33,468 bases of DNA from Cylindrodendrum hubeiense (GCA_014621425.1 JAANBB010000430.1:1-33468), one strand, 5' to 3'; shown: positions 19,820 through 30,707, numbered from the stretch's first letter. The notes: generated from the letters alone by a model not told the origin. Numbers and translations: made by a program.

Positions 19820-20257
19820 ATACAAAGGGGACTCATATGGGTTAAATGTGCATTCGTCTTCGTTTCTCTTCACTAGCTAGTATGTACCGTAACAAGGTAG
19901 GAAAGGGCGTCTGTGGATAGATGCCCAAGTCAAGTTTCCATCATGTACACCCTCTTCCTCCTCCTCGGGAACCTTCAACTCCCTCGTTGAATTAGTTTCG
20001 TAACTGTCATGCTCAGCGTTCCTTTTTTGGTGCCCAAACGATATCCCCAACCATAACAAATAATCCACCGACCCGTCCAATACAATTGCGCCACCTCGAG
20101 GACTGAGCCCGCGCTCAACGCCCCGAGGCCCAAAAGAAAAGATGACGCCGGAATCTAATGCGGTACTCCAGGCAAAGCAACAAAAAAATCCCAGACTCCT
20201 ACCCAGTTTCTCCACTAACAATCATAAATAAGAGACTCAAAGGCTCCCCGCGAAGCT

Positions 20258-23200
20258 CTAAGCCTGTGTGGGAACCCCCGTAACATTAGGGTCTACCTCG
20301 GCGCTCATGGCCCAGTTCAAAGCCTGCTCGGCGGACATGGTCGGTGGCTCATTGACACCCCGTCCCAATACGCCGGCAATCAAGTTCTCGTCTTGGTTCG
20401 CGACTCCCTCCGGGGGAAATTGAAGCCACTGGTCAACGTCGAAATCAGTTCCAGCGACCGCGTTCCAGTCGAATTCATCATGGCCCTGCATGAAATCCAG
20501 GTCCATCTGATCCACATCCAGCTGGATCTCCTCCGATGCGCCGCTTGCGCTCGGGGTAATACCGGCCGCGGGAGACTCCAGCTCCGTCTGTGGCGGTGAG
20601 TTGGTTGACAACTCCAAGGCCGCCGCGTTAATCGTGTTAGGCGGCATCATCCTCGTCGGTGTGGGTGTGGGTGTCGGGCGCTTGGGTCGCTCGTTGAAGA
20701 GGGACTCAGACGCTGTCATATACGGTGCGTTCTCGGGAGGTGGCGTTTGAGCGCTGAACTCGACCGGCACTCGCTTCATCATTGCCATCGTCGACGGTGC
20801 AATGTTGGCATTGATGTCGATCGCTGCCTTTCTCAAGGCGGCGTCAAGAAATCCTGTCGCATAGTCGGCCGCTGCATATACTTCACGCAGCTTCTCCATC
20901 ACTCGCATACACTGTCGGAATCCCCTGGTGGCACGCTCACGGGACTGTGGCGCCGGGTTCTTCATCTCCAAGAGGTGGATTATCATAGCCGGCAGGATGA
21001 CGGTTACACCAGTGGTAGGCAGGAAACGCTCTAGGCGGCACTGGTGAAGCTCCGTCGCCATTCGGGTGATGTGCATGGCAGCATCGCGCACCCTCAAACG
21101 TGACATATCCTGGACCTGACGAGACGTCGTGGGGGCCTGGAGAGGCGATGAAGGCAAGAACTGGGGTCGATGCAGAGCTGAGATAGTCGTGTAGTACACC
21201 ATGTGCAGAAGGGTTCGCTGCACGGCAATGGTAGAACGACCATCCTTGACATCCAACGGAGTCAGGGTGCGGTACTGGCAGCAGGTTGGCAGGGACTCGG
21301 CCCATGCCATAAGTTCGTGGTCCACCTCGGTAACACTCTCAACGTTGTCAAGCTGCTTGTTAGGAAACAGCATCATAGTGCTATTGGTGGTGTTCTCGGG
21401 CTTCATCTTGTCCCGGATTAGGACCGAGTATTGTGCCTTCAGCATATGGCTGATGCACACGCAGAGTTGAGCCTTGGCAATGCACATGATGGCTAGCTCT
21501 CGCTGCATCTCAATGTCCCGGACCAGGGTACACGAGGCTGGGATGACTGTGTTGTCCTCCGGGAGGACCTCAATCTCAAAGTCGCTTTCCTCCAGCATGG
21601 GGACATCGAAATCCTCATCCTTGATGCGGGTCGGTCGCCTCATGCCGAGGGCGATGAGACGGTCTCGCATGAAGCAAGACCACCATATCCGCTTCCAGAG
21701 CTTTTGCTTGGCGGGAGTCATGCTCGTGGACCCGGGATTGCGGTGAAGTCCGATGGTGTGGGCAAGTGAGATTGCCACTCCCATCCAGTGCCAAGTATCC
21801 TTCTGGTCATCTGGCGTCTCGTACCAGTACGTCATCAGAAGTAGTGCTTGAACAAGAATAAGGCGGTCAGACTCGTAGTCGAAATCGTAGAGCAACTATT
21901 GACATGTGAATATTGATCGACGTCATTGATAAGCCAGGGGGTGTGACAAACTTACCCTTGTCTTCTGGAAAAAAGATTTGCGAGCAGCCTTCCGCGTGGT
22001 GTAACCACCCTCTCGGAGGTACTTCATATCCACGAAAGCAGACGCCGCAAACATGACAGCCTGGTACAAGAACAGACTGGTTTGGCCATTGCGTCCATCA
22101 CGACTGTTGATAGTGCCGAGGAAGTGGTTGAGGTCCATCAGCGGCATGTAAGGATGGACATATTCGACGTAGGCCTGCAACAGGGCGTTCTGGAGCGGCA
22201 GGGTGGGAAGGGACAGGGCGCCCTTGATGTGGAGATACTTGACATCCTCGGCAGCAATCTTGGTCGGCAGGGGGCGGAGGAAGGCGGGGAGCTTAGAATT
22301 GTTGTTGTTACTGCTGCTGCTCGTGCTCGTGTTGTCAGGCTCCTCGAGAGAGTTGATGAATTGAGACGTGCGCAGGTTGTCAAACACTGAGGCTGTGGTC
22401 ATGAGGTTCGACCACCCCACGCGCTGCGAACTGCCTTCAGTGGTCTGCAGCTTGTTGAGTAGTACTGGGTCATGACGATAGCCAGAGCGCTGGTCTAGGA
22501 GGTCTCGTGGTCAGCAATAGCGTCTCACTGTCATCTTCATGTGATCGAGAGTCGGGGTTCCGAGAGGCGGGGTACAGGGGCAAAAAGTGGGACAGGGGCG
22601 GCTGAAAGTGCGGAGAACGGAGGCGTTCTCCAAAAATGGCACTGGCCAATCGGAGGGCAGGAGATCGAGAGTGCGCACAAAAAGCAAGTTGGCGTCAGCA
22701 AAACTTACAGATCATGTGCGGCACATGGTTGTCGAGGCCGGAATTGCTCAGAAAGCTGCTCGGGCCGTCAATGCTGCTCGTGGAGATGGCAGAGCCACTG
22801 CTGGGGCGTCGGAGGTCAGCAGTGCTGATCGCGAGGGGATTGTTAGGCTCCGCCTTGCAGAGCAGCTGTGCCTCGGTGGGGGCAGTCTGGCCCGCTGTGC
22901 TGGCCGTAAGAAGATTCTTTCTGCGGTACGTGTTAGTCAAAATTCTTGTCGAGGGCCGCATTGGTATTGCATGACGCGATCTCCCGTGGAGGCCCGCCAG
23001 CGAACCGGAAAGCGGGAAGTCGAGCCGCAAGGGACTCCGGTTGACAGCCGGCAAAAGATGGCCGGAAGGGGTAAAATCCACTCACTTTCGTCTGCGACTT
23101 TCTTGAACAACGCACTGTTCAGGTCAGCGACTGTAAAGAGATTGGGGAGCCGGCCAAAAAGACCCGGAGGACCCGGAGCCTACCTCGACATTGTCCCAGC

Positions 23201-23423
23201 GGCAGTTTCCGCAAGGGGCGCCCTCAACGACGTCGCAGCGGACTTTGCGCGCTCGGCAAGAAACACAAGCACGAGCAGCACGTCGCTTCGTCACTTTTTG
23301 AGGTTGCTCAGAATCATCGTCGGGCGAAGCTCGCTTCTTCATGTTCTTGTCCGTGACGGTCTTGGCCGATGTGGATGCCGGCGACGGTGGGGCGGCGGAT
23401 CCTTCTGATGCTTCAGCCGCCAT
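20258..23423 (-). CDS. Zn(II)2Cys6 transcription factor, CTF1-beta/FarB-like
   Basis: Five exons on the minus strand: 23423-23184, 23114-23086 (29-nt microexon), 22920-22709, 22494-21956 and 21895-20258; introns of 69, 165, 214 and 60 nt. All phases close, giving 885 residues. The zinc cluster has C53, C56, C63, C71, C74 and C81 with spacing C-x2-C-x6-C-x7-C-x2-C-x6-C; C81 is the first codon of the microexon. A basic linker (ESRRRKK) follows. The fungal-specific regulatory domain spans about 265-480, with YVHPYMPLMD and LMTYWYETPDDQKDTWHW, which I associate with the cutinase transcription factor/Far group. The C-terminus is acidic and disordered (DVDQMDLDFMQ), like an activation domain. Members switch on fatty-acid catabolism and cutinase genes in response to cutin-derived or other fatty acids. 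The Zn2Cys6 class is certain; CTF1-beta versus CTF1-alpha/FarA is less sure. Confidence 0.88.
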
Positions 23424-23489
23424 GGTTGTGAAAATTGGCGTTGTTTGGCTTAAAATGGAATTGGGTATCGTGAGAATCCCGGGCCGGGT

Positions 23490-23678
23490 TTACAGAGTCC
23501 TTCCGGTGGTGAAATCGGCTGCAGATCGCCTGGCGCGGCTTGGTAATCGAAGAGTTCTGGAATGCGACGTCCAGCAATGCAATGACGACGGCGCAAGGAT
23601 GCTGACGAAGGTTGTGTCCCGAGAGTCCGGAATAGCCAACCTAAAAGGATAATGCGGGTGTCGACTTTTGACAGTCAT
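23490..23678 (-). promoter_or_regulatory. Possible upstream ORF of the Zn2Cys6 gene
   Basis: A 62-codon ATG-started frame on the coding strand of the transcription factor, ending 66 nt before the factor's own ATG. Its start context is weak (TTCCATG), while the main ATG is better (AACCATGG). If the transcript begins upstream of 23678, leaky scanning or reinitiation could tune translation. Whether it is transcribed is unknown. Confidence 0.3.
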
Positions 23679-23824
23679 GGAAGCGTCCGGTCGAGCGGAC
23701 GGTGGTGGCGAAGGAGGGCGGTGGAGTGGAGATTTAAGCCGTCGTCGAGATGGTAGTCGTCGGCGTCGGAGTCACAGTCGGTAATAGATATATCGCTTAG
23801 CTTCGTAGGCGTAGTAATAATATA

Positions 23825-23928
23825 GTCGTCGTTGTCGTCGTTGTCGTCGTCGTCAAAGGTGGCGGCGGTGTTGTCGTCGAAGTAGCGAAAAGACTCGATG
23901 GAGTGGAGAGTTGTCGTGGAGTGGAGAG
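23825..23928. repeat. GTC-rich and TGGAGTGGAGAG repeats
   Basis: 23825-23855 is a run of GTC/GTT triplets. TGGAGTGGAGAG occurs at 23899-23910 and again at 23917-23928. Both lie 400-500 bp upstream of the Zn2Cys6 start codon, inside its probable promoter. Confidence 0.75.
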
Positions 23929-24304
23929 TGGAGAGCAGTCCGTATTGAGACAGGCAAGTAATGCAGGTAGGTCAAGTCAAGTGAGGCTCAACGTCGACCA
24001 CGATCCCAGGGATTTGGTTGGAGCAAACGCCCAAGTTCCCTAAGGGAGAGTGGTGGAAGTCAGTCACGGTTGGAGGAGACGGACACAGTCGAGGAGTTCG
24101 AAGCCAAGGGAGCGGAAATCCGGGGGCGGCAGGTGGGGGGGGTGGGTGGTTATTATATTCTGGTCGCTAGTCTGGGCGAGGGCTCTCGAAGGGGCGGAGG
24201 AGTTTGGGCAGAGCAGGGCAATGCCAAGTGGAGGAGGAGGGCGTGCGTGACGCCTTCGTCGAGGGGCGTGCCGAGTTGGTCGAGGGGCAGCAAATGGTGT
24301 CGAT

Positions 24305-24331
24305 GGCGTCGAGGGCGTCGAGGGCGTCGAG
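24305..24331. repeat. 9-bp GGCGTCGAG tandem repeat, three copies
   Basis: Three perfect copies (24305-24313, 24314-24322 and 24323-24331), the first of several minisatellites clustered in 24.3-25.2 kb. Confidence 0.93.
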
Positions 24332-24345
24332 GGGACGCCGGCCCA

Positions 24346-24385
24346 GGGCTGCGAAGGAGGGCTGCGAAGGCGGGCTGCGAAAGGA
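24346..24385. repeat. 13-bp GGGCTGCGAAGGM tandem repeat, three copies
   Basis: GGGCTGCGAAGGA at 24346-24358, GGGCTGCGAAGGC at 24359-24371, and a third copy with one extra A at 24372-24385. Confidence 0.92.
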
Positions 24386-24572
24386 GGGTGGGCGTAGTGG
24401 TCTGCAGACCCGGATTTCTGATAGCGGCCTGGGCGGCGGACGAGCCTACACCAGACGCGGTAAGGACGGAGCAAGGTACCGTACGGAGTCTGGAGGTGGC
24501 ACCGTGGCATCGGGGAGCGTGCGTGCGTGCGCATGCCAAGCGTGCTTCTGCTGGGTGGGGTTTCCGCTGGAC

Positions 24573-24640
24573 GGTTCTGGGTGTGGTTCTGGGTGTGGTT
24601 CTGGGTTCTGGGTGTGGTTCTGCTGGGCTGGTTCTGCTGG
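24573..24640. repeat. 12-bp GGTTCTGGGTGT minisatellite
   Basis: Two perfect copies (24573-24584 and 24585-24596) followed by about three diverged or rearranged copies ending in GGTTCTGCTGG. It gives a Gly/Ser/Cys/Trp-rich stretch in the + frames, an effect of the repeat and not evidence of a protein. Confidence 0.9.
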
Positions 24641-25102
24641 ATGCAGCACGCACTACTCCGGACGGACTGCTGGGAGCGAGGGTGTGGGGAGCCCTCTCGG
24701 TCATGTTGGTGCGACCAGCAAGTCACAGCCGGCGACGGCCCTGTGTGGGTGGAGATACCCCATCCCGCTCCTCGAGCCCTCCTTGCCTCCTCCACTCCCG
24801 ACATCTCCTCGAGCTGTGCCCCAGGCGCCCAGAGCCAACCGCGTGCAGATGACGATGCTCGATGCTGGGGGAGTTGCCGACTGGACACGACGAAATCCCC
24901 GTTGCTCGTCCCCAACAGCCACGAGACACCGACGCAGCGCTCCGGGCCCCATCATCGAGTTACCCAGATGCACCTCTCCTCTCTGGGGTCGATTGCCTGG
25001 GGTCCTAGGGCGTTTCAATGGTCCGGCCCCGGGCCCTGTGCGGTTGCGTGCAAAGGAGCGAAAACCCGTCGGACTCGGACCTGGTTGGCCACCCGATGCC
25101 TC

Positions 25103-25171
25103 TCTCATGCTCCTCTCTCATGCTCCTCGCACATACGGTGCTCCTCGCACATACGGTGCTCCTCACGCTCC
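25103..25171. repeat. 18-bp tandem duplication with CTCATGCTCC repeats
   Basis: TCGCACATACGGTGCTCC is perfectly duplicated (25127-25144 and 25145-25162). It is preceded by two copies of CTCTCATGCTCC and followed by a partial copy. Confidence 0.92.
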
Positions 25172-26717
25172 CCATGGCTCGTTTGGCTTCACACAAGTGG
25201 TCAACCAGTCCCTCCCTCCATCCTCTTCGCTGGCCTTGTCTTCATCCTGGGGTAGCCTTGGTCGACAGCGCCTCCCCCTCCTTTCTGCCCCGGCTCCACG
25301 CGAGCATGCACCCCTCAACAAGGACTAGGCGCTGCCACACCAATCACACTGACACAGTCGACTCCCTCCAACAACATCCCACTCCATCTCAACGGCGGAG
25401 ACGGCGGCGAATGACGACGTACGACAACAAGACGACGATGCCATGTTCTAGTGTATGCTGTGCGAAGAATCAGGTGTAAGTTTGCGTGTTCTTCTGCGTC
25501 TGGTCGCGTCAATATGGCCACGTTCACACCACACCACCGCAACCGCCACCACCACCCCAATCTGGCTCCCAATCTGTCTCTCAACTCAAACCGTACCCAC
25601 GCATCTCGCGCCCGCACATGGCCGACGTGGTATCAACGACGTAACGAGCAAAGCCTCAGCGGTTGATCAAGGTACGCGCGCTAGAGCCGGCGGCATCAAC
25701 GTCCCTTGCCATCAGTCAACATGCCGAGGCAGGTACCTACCTTGAGGACCTTGTTACGGTGCAAGGCATTGCTCCTTATTCCGTATTTCCCCAGGCCGGC
25801 CGCCGAGGGATCCACCGGCTTCTTCGTATCGTCTTGTCTCTCTCCTCTCTCCTCCTCCCTATACGTGCTTCATCTCATCTCGCCGTCTTTGAAATCAATC
25901 TTGCCAGATCTCACTCGCATGCCATCCATGAGGGGGCAGGCCTGGCCAGCCTGAACGAACCCCTTCCCGGCCCCGAGAACGCAGAGGCCGCCCGCACCCC
26001 AGCTTCTCCAGCATAGACCAAGTCATCCAGCTGCTCGATTCGTCTTCGATCCCGGCTATGGGCCCCATCGCCAGGGTGGCTGTTTTTTTCAAAGGCCCCT
26101 CCCCACAGTTTGTCATTATAGTGTGGAGCGACCAATCACCTCCGCACGGTGGACTCTCGGATCGAGTCAGCAGCTCCGTCATGGCAAGGGGGGGGTGAGG
26201 TTGAAAGGTCGGGACATCACGAGGCGCCGCAAACGCAGACGCAGGCCTACGCGCTGTGGAGATCATTCCGTCCAGCGTCCAGGTCCAGGGATACAGATTT
26301 TTCCCAGCTCCAGTTGTTTTCCACGCTACGCCATGGAACAGCTATCCGGTGCTGGAGCTATTACTCAAGATAGAAGCCGGGTGGATTGCGGAGGTGGGTA
26401 CTTTGCTCCGTAACAAGGTCATGATGGTTCGCGACTGTAGTGCCGTGGTCCATGCCAAGGCCCTCCAATGGCAGCCCCAACTCACACAGGCCAGCTGTGG
26501 AATCGTGGGATTTCCCAGGCCTACCACTCCCCTCCTTTCCAACGTCCATTTCAAGCCATGGAATGCCATCGAGAATATAAGGCAACCACCACAACTTGAA
26601 GTGATGTGATGTGCAGGGTGCAATATCTCAACGCCGAGGCCCTGGGCGCTGTGCCTTTAGTCCGGCGCAAAGCCATTGCGGACGGGTGGAAACCTCACTT
26701 GCAGGATCGTGCTTGCG

Positions 26718-26841
26718 CCAATCAGAGGGCGTCATTTTGGCATTCGCCAAGCCGATCGACCAATGGCGGAGATTAGTCGGCAAAGTTCGGTAATGGACAG
26801 CCCTGACGCAAAAGGAAAAGCCTGGGTGGAAGGTGGCCAAT
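26718..26841 (+). promoter_or_regulatory. Cluster of three CCAAT boxes
   Basis: CCAAT at 26718-26722, 26760-26764 and 26837-26841, all in the same orientation, with a further one at 26132-26136. CCAAT is the site of the fungal HapB/C/E complex. A TATATAAT follows at 27103-27110. This looks like a + strand promoter, but no gene follows that I can support. Confidence 0.35.
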
Positions 26842-27123
26842 AATTACATGGCAGACGAATCAAACTGTGAGGAAATCTCTGTTGTCGTCGCCTGGACGCT
26901 TGGGGCTAGGGGGTGTGATCCTTTAGCTGCGAGGCGTGAGACTGATTGATGACACAGGTAGGTTATGGCTCATCCAACGGTGCATATCCTTGCGGGACGC
27001 TCCGGGACTCCAGAACCTTAACGCCTGTCGAAACGCACAGCAATTAATAATTAGAATGTCGACGCGGCAGTTCAGTCACCAGGGTGTGAGTGAGAGAGTG
27101 AATATATAATGCAGAGCCTGATA

Positions 27124-27152
27124 TGTGTGTGTGTGTGCGTGTGTGTGTGTGG
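27124..27152. repeat. TG microsatellite
   Basis: An almost pure TG run interrupted by one C (27138), just after the TATA-like sequence at 27103-27110. Confidence 0.93.
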
Positions 27153-30100
27153 TGATGTTATCGGCCTTCAGAACTGGGGAGCCGTATGAGGCTGCAAAGT
27201 CACCGGCCAGCTTATCTAAGCGCCGAAACGAAAGGGCAGGATCCCATAACTTGCCGTGCCATGGATACCTCCTTCCAAACCAAGGAACCATGGCTGTGCT
27301 TCGTCCCTGCCCGCCGTCACTGGCACAGTCAGTCAGGGCTCACAGGGTCATGCAAATTCGCTCTTCTCCACCTCCATCCCACATAATCTTGACACACGCC
27401 GCTTCACTTCTGTCATAACTGACACCTGCGCCTCCCATTGCTTCGTACTGCTTGCTTCTCGTGACACTGTTGGTGGTACCGTTGCCGCCCTGAGCCCAAC
27501 CGAGCCCGTCTCACTGGTGGTAAGCTCTTACAAGATGCCCGGCTCTATCCTAACGACTCGTCTCCGATTCCTGGGAATCAGACTCAGCCGCCATCTCTGA
27601 CCGCCAGAACAACAATTGCTCTTTCTCTACGTCCCGAGACGACTAACGAGGTACCATGACCAAACAAATACTTCGGGATCAATCCATAGCCGTTCCGATC
27701 CCACGATGCAGGTCAATCACCGAAAACAGGCCCCAGCCAGCCTCAGCGGAGCCCAGACCTCGGTGGAGTGCCGGCCCCGGTGCGGGTCCAGTTGCGCTCT
27801 CAAACGTCGCAACCCTCCATCGGCCACGTACCGACGCAATGCGGTGTGGGCGGGGCGGAACTGAACGTCCGTTTACACCCCTGGCCGTACTTGGTGGACG
27901 CCTCCGGGCTGCATGGACTTCGAAGTCCAGGCAGGCGGGTAGTTCAGGCAAGCGGGTCAACTGCTATTCACCTTTCCACACAAGTAGCCGAATTCTTTTC
28001 CCATGGGGAGGGTGTGGATCCCCTGCGTCGCGTGCGTCTCGTGCCAGGTCAAGGCCGTCGACATGCAGTAGCTTGACGTGATGGGCCTGACAATTGAGCT
28101 CTTTATTTCTGGATCTTGCCCTGTCGGTGAGAACAAGTCCGGTCTAGCGAACTCTAGAGATGCTTGGATAATTACTATGCTATGCTGAGCGATTCATCGG
28201 AAACCTTCCGCAAGTTCCGGATGGGTTTGGAGCGTCAATGATGTGCGTTGAATTAGTCGTCTTCAGCGGGCGGGACGGGTTTTCGCGTACGCCATGACGA
28301 GCCTCACTTGGACTGCATACATCATGCACCTTTGGGTGATTGAGGAGGCCCCGGAAGAGATGGAGGAGGGGTGGATGATCTCCCGCCGGAGGGCGTGTCA
28401 TGACAGCCATTGCTCCAACCCCAAATACGCCATTGCTGATTTCTGTTTAGCAACGGGCAACTCCCGTTGACGAGATACGGTGTGCAGATGGGATATTAGC
28501 TTGTTATTCCAAAATCGTCCTAAGCGTCGATTGACAAGTACTCCGAACACACCGGCGATATGGACCCGCCTAGACAAGCCAGACAGAAACAGATCGTTGC
28601 GGCCCCATGATTACGACACGAATGCTCATCAATTGGCCTCCCCACTCATGTCCACATCCCCAGCATTTTGCGGAGGATCAGACTGCGTCATCAGTCGCAT
28701 CAGATCGAACCGTGTTTGTTTCTCCAGGTATTAGGTCCACTTGGCCAGGAACACGCGGAGGTGCACCGATACTGAGGTGGCATCTTAGATTGCCACACTG
28801 CAACAACAGGGCATGGCGGTGCGCTCTCCGGCGGCGCAGGCCGGGTTCGTCGTTGCATCCGAGCACAGTGGCGGAGGACCGTGGATGGTCTAGTTGCCTC
28901 ATCCTGGCGGTGCGGCAGAGGACTCGGCTGTTGCCAGAATGGTAGATATGCCGCCTCCGTCCGGGGCTCGCTTCTCGCAGGATTTCCAAGAACAGCATGC
29001 CGACATGATGCCCCAGGTAATGCACCCAGGCCATGCCCAAGCAATGCAATGCCTACGCCACCTTGTCTGCATCCCTCATATCCAATCCTCCCCTCCCGGC
29101 GTCGCGCACGACGCCCATTCCGCGGCCTCCGACCCCAAGTCCCGAAAATCGGGGCCGGGCCCGGAAGCGGTCTCCACCAGCAACCAACTGATGCCCCATG
29201 CGCGCTACCGGCGAGAATCACCACCAAAGTGCCCTCCCCAGACTGCCTGAACATGGCAATGTCAAACAACCAAACAAACCACCCTTGTTCAACTGACAAG
29301 CCCTCCACCCACCCTCGGGCTCCGTCCAATGGAATCGACGTCGTTTCCCTTGACCACAAATTGGCTCATCTTTCCCGCCGCCACGCCCCCTCATTACCCC
29401 ATCGCAGAATTGCCTCACACACATTCGCTGGGCGCTGCCGCCCCCAAACGCCCACCGGCACCTACCCCGGTCAGCCCCCTCTCGGCCCCGAGCATTCGTG
29501 CGAACCTCCGCTCGGCTACCGACGCGCATCCACGGCCATGTCCCGCGTCCACCCATCTTACGACGTCTCGGCGACGAACAAAAACCACTTCCCCCCCAAC
29601 GCCCTCGCCTACGCGTGGGTCTCCCCTCTCCTCGAGATCTCGATAGCCCTCGGTTCGTCTCCATTTCGTCATGGGTGCTGGTGGCCCCGGCTCGTGCCCT
29701 CGGTCGCTTCAACAGTGGCTCTCGGAATCGTCCATCACTTAGAGCCCCAGCATCAACGCCATCACCAAAACTCGCAACGTCAGGGACCAGCGTGCCTGCG
29801 TGCCCTCAATGAACGTCGAGCGGTGAGAATTTGCTCTCACATGGCATTGCTCGCTCGGCGAGATATGCTCATGCCCTCAACTGGCAGGGGGTGCAACCGG
29901 TCGGCGCGGCCTCGTCAAACGGCGACTTGAACTAATCACCGAAGACACCGTCCGCCCTTCATCACCGAGATGGTCGGCATAGACTTGCTAGGTCCGGGGA
30001 TACTTTCCCAAACAATCTCCAAGTCATGTGATCAATCTCATCGGCTGCCACTCCCTCAATGGTAATTCAAGAAGCCGGAGGGAGGTAAGTAAAATTCTCC

Positions 30101-30707
30101 TCATATTTCTTGATCCCGGTATCCCATCAAGTTCCTTCGAGGCATTCGCGGCACATCACCATCACGCTTCATCAGACATATACACCACTTCGTCATTACT
30201 TCGTCACACTACAGCATCACATCATTCCATCAAGGTATCATGGTATCATGGGGGCACAAGTTTGGTGTTCGGTAAGGCTCAATTCTTGATCAACAATCTC
30301 ATCTACGAGTACGTACGACCTTCCACCCCTCATTTTTATCCAACTCTTCTATGCCATCGATACCAGATGGAAATAATTAAACAGCCGTTAACGCATGAAG
30401 CAGATAATGAAACGCAAAACGCCCATCAATGGGCCCGCTCAGCAGAGTACTCATGGCCAGCGATCGGAGCGCTGGGATGGCATGAGGAGGTATCAAGATC
30501 ATTAGCGAGGGAGAAACCCGCTTCCTGCTGGCTGAAACGGAAGTCCGTTCGAGCCATCCAGGAGTAGCAATCTCAAAACGCTCAAGTGCTGCTGTCTCCG
30601 CAAGTGCGGTCGCTCATCGAAAGAGGTTGCACACCTCTCTTCCATCCAATTCCGACAAAGCCATCGAAATGGACGCACCAGTGTGCTCAGTTGCGAGCTT
30701 TGTTCCC

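Larger units (their letters stand above)
17013..20257. other. 3.2-kb intergenic region rich in minisatellites
   Basis: Lies between the 5' end of the Kar9-like gene (-) and the 3' end of the Zn2Cys6 factor (-). The first about 450 bp are pyrimidine-rich on the minus strand (about 17340-17450), suggesting a long leader or promoter for the Kar9-like gene. Frames of 130-263 codons overlap on both strands but show no domain, no codon bias and no homology I recognise. The region holds tandem repeats at 18220-18249, 18452-18487, 19488-19518, 19717-19735 and 19785-19819, a short inverted repeat at 18887-18907, and one copy of the dispersed 12-mer at 19887-19898. Confidence 0.55.
23424..30707. other. 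7.3-kb tract without a supportable gene
   Basis: Between the 5' end of the Zn2Cys6 gene and the 3' end of malic enzyme, both on the minus strand. The first few hundred bases should be the promoter of the Zn2Cys6 gene. Many long frames occur on both strands (up to 374 codons at 24204-25328 and 349 at 28881-29930), but they overlap on opposite strands, start at non-ATG codons, run through minisatellites and match no family I know. Distinct contents are GTC/TGG microsatellites (23825-23928), a minisatellite block (24305-25171), a CCAAT cluster (26718-26841), a TATA-like site (27103-27110), a TG microsatellite (27124-27152) and two copies of a dispersed 12-mer. It could be a gene desert, a decayed region or the site of a non-coding RNA. 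Confidence 0.5.

Noticed and set aside
19882..19905. CGTAACAAGGT resembles the 3' end of small-subunit rRNA.
   Set aside because: The match ends after about 11-13 bases with no further rRNA similarity on either side. It is better treated as a copy of the dispersed 12-mer.
24305..25171. Tandem repeats considered as a CRISPR-like array.
   Set aside because: The repeats are contiguous without unique spacers, the units differ from block to block, and the DNA is eukaryotic.
24204..25328. A 374-codon frame on the + strand, with overlapping 260- and 283-codon frames on both strands.
   Set aside because: It begins at a non-ATG codon, runs through four minisatellites, has no domain and composition typical of GC-rich non-coding DNA.
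28881..29930. A 349-codon frame on the + strand.
   Set aside because: It has a GTG start, is overlapped by long frames on the other strand, and shows no recognisable domain overall. Only the short piece at 29535-29655 looks coding-like, and that is listed as a finding.
30028..30567. A 179-codon frame on the + strand next to malic enzyme.
   Set aside because: It starts at GTG, has mixed codon use and no family resemblance, and probably lies in the DNA beyond the malic enzyme 3' end.
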